Assembly (NCBI GenBank): GCA_016193165.1
Contig: JACPST010000128.1
Coordinates: 1 to 8,729 of the forward strand
Reading direction: 5' to 3'
DNA: 8,729 bases
From: Deltaproteobacteria bacterium
Lineage (GTDB): Bacteria; Bdellovibrionota; JACOXK01; 2-02-FULL-40-11
In this document: in pieces, positions 7,039 to 8,729 of the stretch
Layout of the letters: each line of letters starts with the position of its first letter
How positions within the stretch are numbered: position 1 is the first letter of the stretch
Notes under the pieces: model-generated
The model's input: the letters and a program-made list of their open reading frames with translations, nothing else
Told to the model about the DNA's origin: nothing
Database searches by the model: none
Position numbers and translations under genes: made by a program

Positions 7039-7066
7039 TTGTCGGCTAATTTCATTGATTTATTAA
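7039..7066 (+). promoter_or_regulatory. Possible sigma70-type promoter for the P5C dehydrogenase gene
   Basis: TTGTCG (7039-7044) and TATTAA (7061-7066) with a 16-base spacer, four of six consensus matches each. Transcription would start near 7073, about 20 bases before ATG 7093. It lies in the short region between divergent genes and overlaps the alternative 5' end of the anchor gene. Weak evidence from pattern only; no convincing minus-strand promoter was seen for the operon. Confidence 0.28.
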
Positions 7067-7092
7067 GCTGATTTTGCTAACGTTTTTAGCCT

Positions 7093-8646
7093 ATGAAACC
7101 TTTTAAAAATGAGTCTTTTACGGATTTTTCTATACCCAAAAATCGCTTAAAAATGGAAAATGCTTTAGCCCATGTAAAAACACTTTTTGGCCAAGAATAT
7201 CCCTTGATCATTGGGGATAAAAAAATAAAAGCCACGGAAACTTTTGTTTCTTATAACCCAGCTCAGATTGGAGAACAGATTGGGATTTTTCAAAAGGCCA
7301 CTCCTGAACTTTGCGCTCAAGCGATGAACAGCGCCCTTTCAACTTTTGAATCCTGGAAAAATGTTCCTGCCCCAAAAAGAGCCCAAGCTTTATTTAAAAT
7401 GGCCAAAATCATGCGGCAAAAAAAACAGGAGCTCTCCGCTTGGCTCATTTATGAAGTAGGAAAATCATGGAGAGAAGCAGATGGAGATGTTTGTGAAGCC
7501 ATTGATTTTTTAGAGTATTACGGACGGGAAATATTTCGCCTTTCTCGCCCTCCCAAATTAACTTCCATCGCTTTCGAAAAAAACAAACTCCACTATATTC
7601 CTTTAGGGGTTGGCGCCATCATTGCTCCTTGGAATTTTCCTTTAGCCATTTTAGTGGGGATGTCTTCGGCAGCGATCGTCACAGGAAATACGGTCATTAT
7701 AAAGCCCTCAACAGAGGCTCCAACCATTGCCTATCAATTTATGAAAATTGCTGAAGAGGCTGGCTTGCCTGCCGGAGTGATAAATTTTGTCACTGGAAGT
7801 GGAAGTGTCGTCGGAAATATCTTCATCAAACACCCCAAAACACGATTTATCTCCTTTACGGGATCTAAAGAGGTGGGCATTCAAATTCATGAACTGGCAT
7901 CTCGCGTCCCCCCGAATCAAAAATGGTTAAAACGGGTTGTCTTAGAAATGGGGGGGAAAGACGCGATTATTGTAGATCGGGAAGCAGATTTAGAGGCGGC
8001 CGCTGAAGGAATCGTAAAATCGGCGTTTGGTTTTCAAGGACAAAAATGCTCAGCCTGTTCGAGGGCCATTATCGATGAAAAAATCTATGACCAACTCGTT
8101 CCAAAGATTGTTCAAAAAACACAGCAGCTCAAAATTGGAAATCCCAAAGATCCTACGGTATTCCTGGGCCCCGTCATTAATGAAGCTTCTTTGACGAAGA
8201 CAAAAGAGTATCTTGAAATCGGAAAACGAGAAGGAAAACTTCTGACAGGTGGTGAAGCGCAATCTTCTCCCGGCTATTTTGTCAAACCCACAATTTTTGG
8301 AGATGTTTCTCCCAAAGCCAGACTCTCCCAAGAAGAAATTTTTGCTCCTGTCCTGTCCCTCATTAAAGCCAAAGATTTTGATAATGCATTGGCCATTGCC
8401 AACAATACAGACTATGGACTCACGGGAGCTGTATATACAAAAAATCCTAAAAAAATTAAAAAAGCCCAAGACATTTTTCATGTTGGAAATCTCTATATCA
8501 ATCGCGGCTGTACGGGCGCTCTTGTTGGAGTCCATCCGTTTGGAGGGTTTAAGATGTCTGGAACCGACTCGAAAGCAGGCGGACCCGATTATCTTCTGTT
8601 ATTTATGCAGGCCAAATCTATTTCAGAAAAGAGTCTTAAAAAATAG
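7093..8646 (+). CDS. rocA: 1-pyrroline-5-carboxylate dehydrogenase (L-glutamate gamma-semialdehyde dehydrogenase)
   Basis: NAD-dependent cytoplasmic enzyme of the aldehyde dehydrogenase superfamily that oxidises glutamate semialdehyde (from proline or arginine/ornithine breakdown) to glutamate. The 517 residues match the stand-alone Bacillus RocA/Thermus type (about 515) rather than the bifunctional PutA. The N-terminal FTDF (9-12) and KEAD-like stretch WREADGDVCEAIDFLEYYGR (126-145) are typical of this group. Catalytic features are complete: PWNFP (179-183, Asn181), nucleotide loop FTGSKEVG (255-262), general base LEMGG (Glu285), nucleophile in GQKCSACSR (Cys319), EIFAPV (415-420) and the C-terminal GGFKMSGTDSKAGGPDY (484-500). 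The start at 7093 fits the family's N-terminus, but no Shine-Dalgarno is visible, so initiation may be weak or leaderless-like. It is divergent from the sugar operon with no obvious functional link. Called pruA in some annotations. Confidence 0.93.
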   Translation: MKPFKNESFTDFSIPKNRLKMENALAHVKTLFGQEYPLIIGDKKIKATETFVSYNPAQIGEQIGIFQKATPELCAQAMNSALSTFESWKNVPAPKRAQALFKMAKIMRQKKQELSAWLIYEVGKSWREADGDVCEAIDFLEYYGREIFRLSRPPKLTSIAFEKNKLHYIPLGVGAIIAPWNFPLAILVGMSSAAIVTGNTVIIKPSTEAPTIAYQFMKIAEEAGLPAGVINFVTGSGSVVGNIFIKHPKTRFISFTGSKEVGIQIHELASRVPPNQKWLKRVVLEMGGKDAIIVDREADLEAAAEGIVKSAFGFQGQKCSACSRAIIDEKIYDQLVPKIVQKTQQLKIGNPKDPTVFLGPVINEASLTKTKEYLEIGKREGKLLTGGEAQSSPGYFVKPTIFGDVSPKARLSQEEIFAPVLSLIKAKDFDNALAIANNTDYGLTGAVYTKNPKKIKKAQDIFHVGNLYINRGCTGALVGVHPFGGFKMSGTDSKAGGPDYLLLFMQAKSISEKSLKK

Positions 8647-8704
8647 CTTAAAATTATTTGTCTTCATCCCTAATTCTTGATATGCCTTTTTACGACTCTT
8701 TCAT

Positions 8705-8729
8705 GCCACGGTGGCGAAATTGGTAGACG
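8705..8729 (+). tRNA. tRNA-Leu, 5' part only (runs off right edge)
   Basis: The last 25 bases, starting GCCACGG, then TG, then GCGAAATTGGTAGACG, have the layout of a bacterial leucine tRNA: a 7-base acceptor strand, T8, a short D-stem, and the GAAATTGGTAGACG D-arm. The anticodon lies outside the window, so the isoacceptor is unknown. The 58 bases between the dehydrogenase stop and this gene show no clear terminator and at best a weak promoter. Confidence 0.85.

Noticed and set aside
8050..8535. Long antisense open frame (161 codons, minus strand) across the dehydrogenase gene
   Set aside because: It lies fully inside a clear, complete enzyme gene, has no recognisable domain or ribosome site, and its composition follows from the opposite-strand codons.
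8249..8680. Second plus-strand frame within and past the end of the dehydrogenase gene
   Set aside because: It overlaps the conserved catalytic C-terminus in another frame, and the lysine/leucine-rich product has no recognisable features.
8626..8702. Inverted AAAGAGTC / GACTCTTT pair around the dehydrogenase stop as a terminator
   Set aside because: The 8-bp arms are nearly 60 bases apart, with no T-tract after the second, so a terminator hairpin is unlikely.

Overview
The window looks like chromosome from an uncultured or little-studied bacterium with a Gram-negative-type cell plan. Base composition is moderate and AT-leaning. I cannot name the lineage from sequence alone. The layout is a long minus-strand sugar-uptake and sugar-phosphorolysis operon (about 7019 down to below 1). 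A divergent plus-strand proline/glutamate catabolism gene follows (7093-8646), and the first 25 bases of a tRNA-Leu close the window (8705-8729).

The operon, in transcription order on the minus strand, contains these parts. (1) A short protein with one membrane segment and the first HEAT-like repeat (7019-6735). (2) A HEAT-repeat open frame (6775-5654). (3) A sugar-binding protein fused to a MalF-type permease (5663-3609). (4) A MalG-type permease (3612-2803). (5) A GH94 sugar phosphorylase of the cellobiose/chitobiose phosphorylase type (2798-387). (6) The start of a secreted protein with a likely carbohydrate-binding beta-sandwich (412 to beyond the left edge). The last four genes are tightly coupled: a 4-base overlap, a 4-base gap with a strong ribosome site, and a 26-base overlap. 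The simplest story is uptake of a beta-linked disaccharide or short oligosaccharide by the ABC importer, followed by cytoplasmic phosphorolysis to a sugar 1-phosphate plus the remaining sugar. No transport ATPase is present, so it must be encoded elsewhere.

The most interesting point is that parts 1 to 3 look like one polypeptide split into three frames. The HEAT solenoid starts in part 1 and continues in part 2. The conserved first strand of the binding protein lies upstream of the only start codon in part 3 (a TTG), in a frame with no upstream start and no signal peptide. Parts 1 and 3 share a frame; part 2 is in another. Removing one A from a six-A run (6758-6763, T on the plus strand) and one CG from a CGCGCG run (5726-5731) would join all three into a protein of about 1135 residues. 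It would have a membrane anchor, an extracytoplasmic HEAT solenoid, a sugar-binding domain, a second membrane segment and the MalF core. The anchor would supply the one outward membrane crossing that the binding domain otherwise lacks. Whether the two breaks are sequencing errors, real mutations or recoding sites cannot be decided here.

The plus-strand gene is a full-length L-glutamate gamma-semialdehyde (1-pyrroline-5-carboxylate) dehydrogenase with all catalytic residues. It appears functionally unrelated to the sugar operon.
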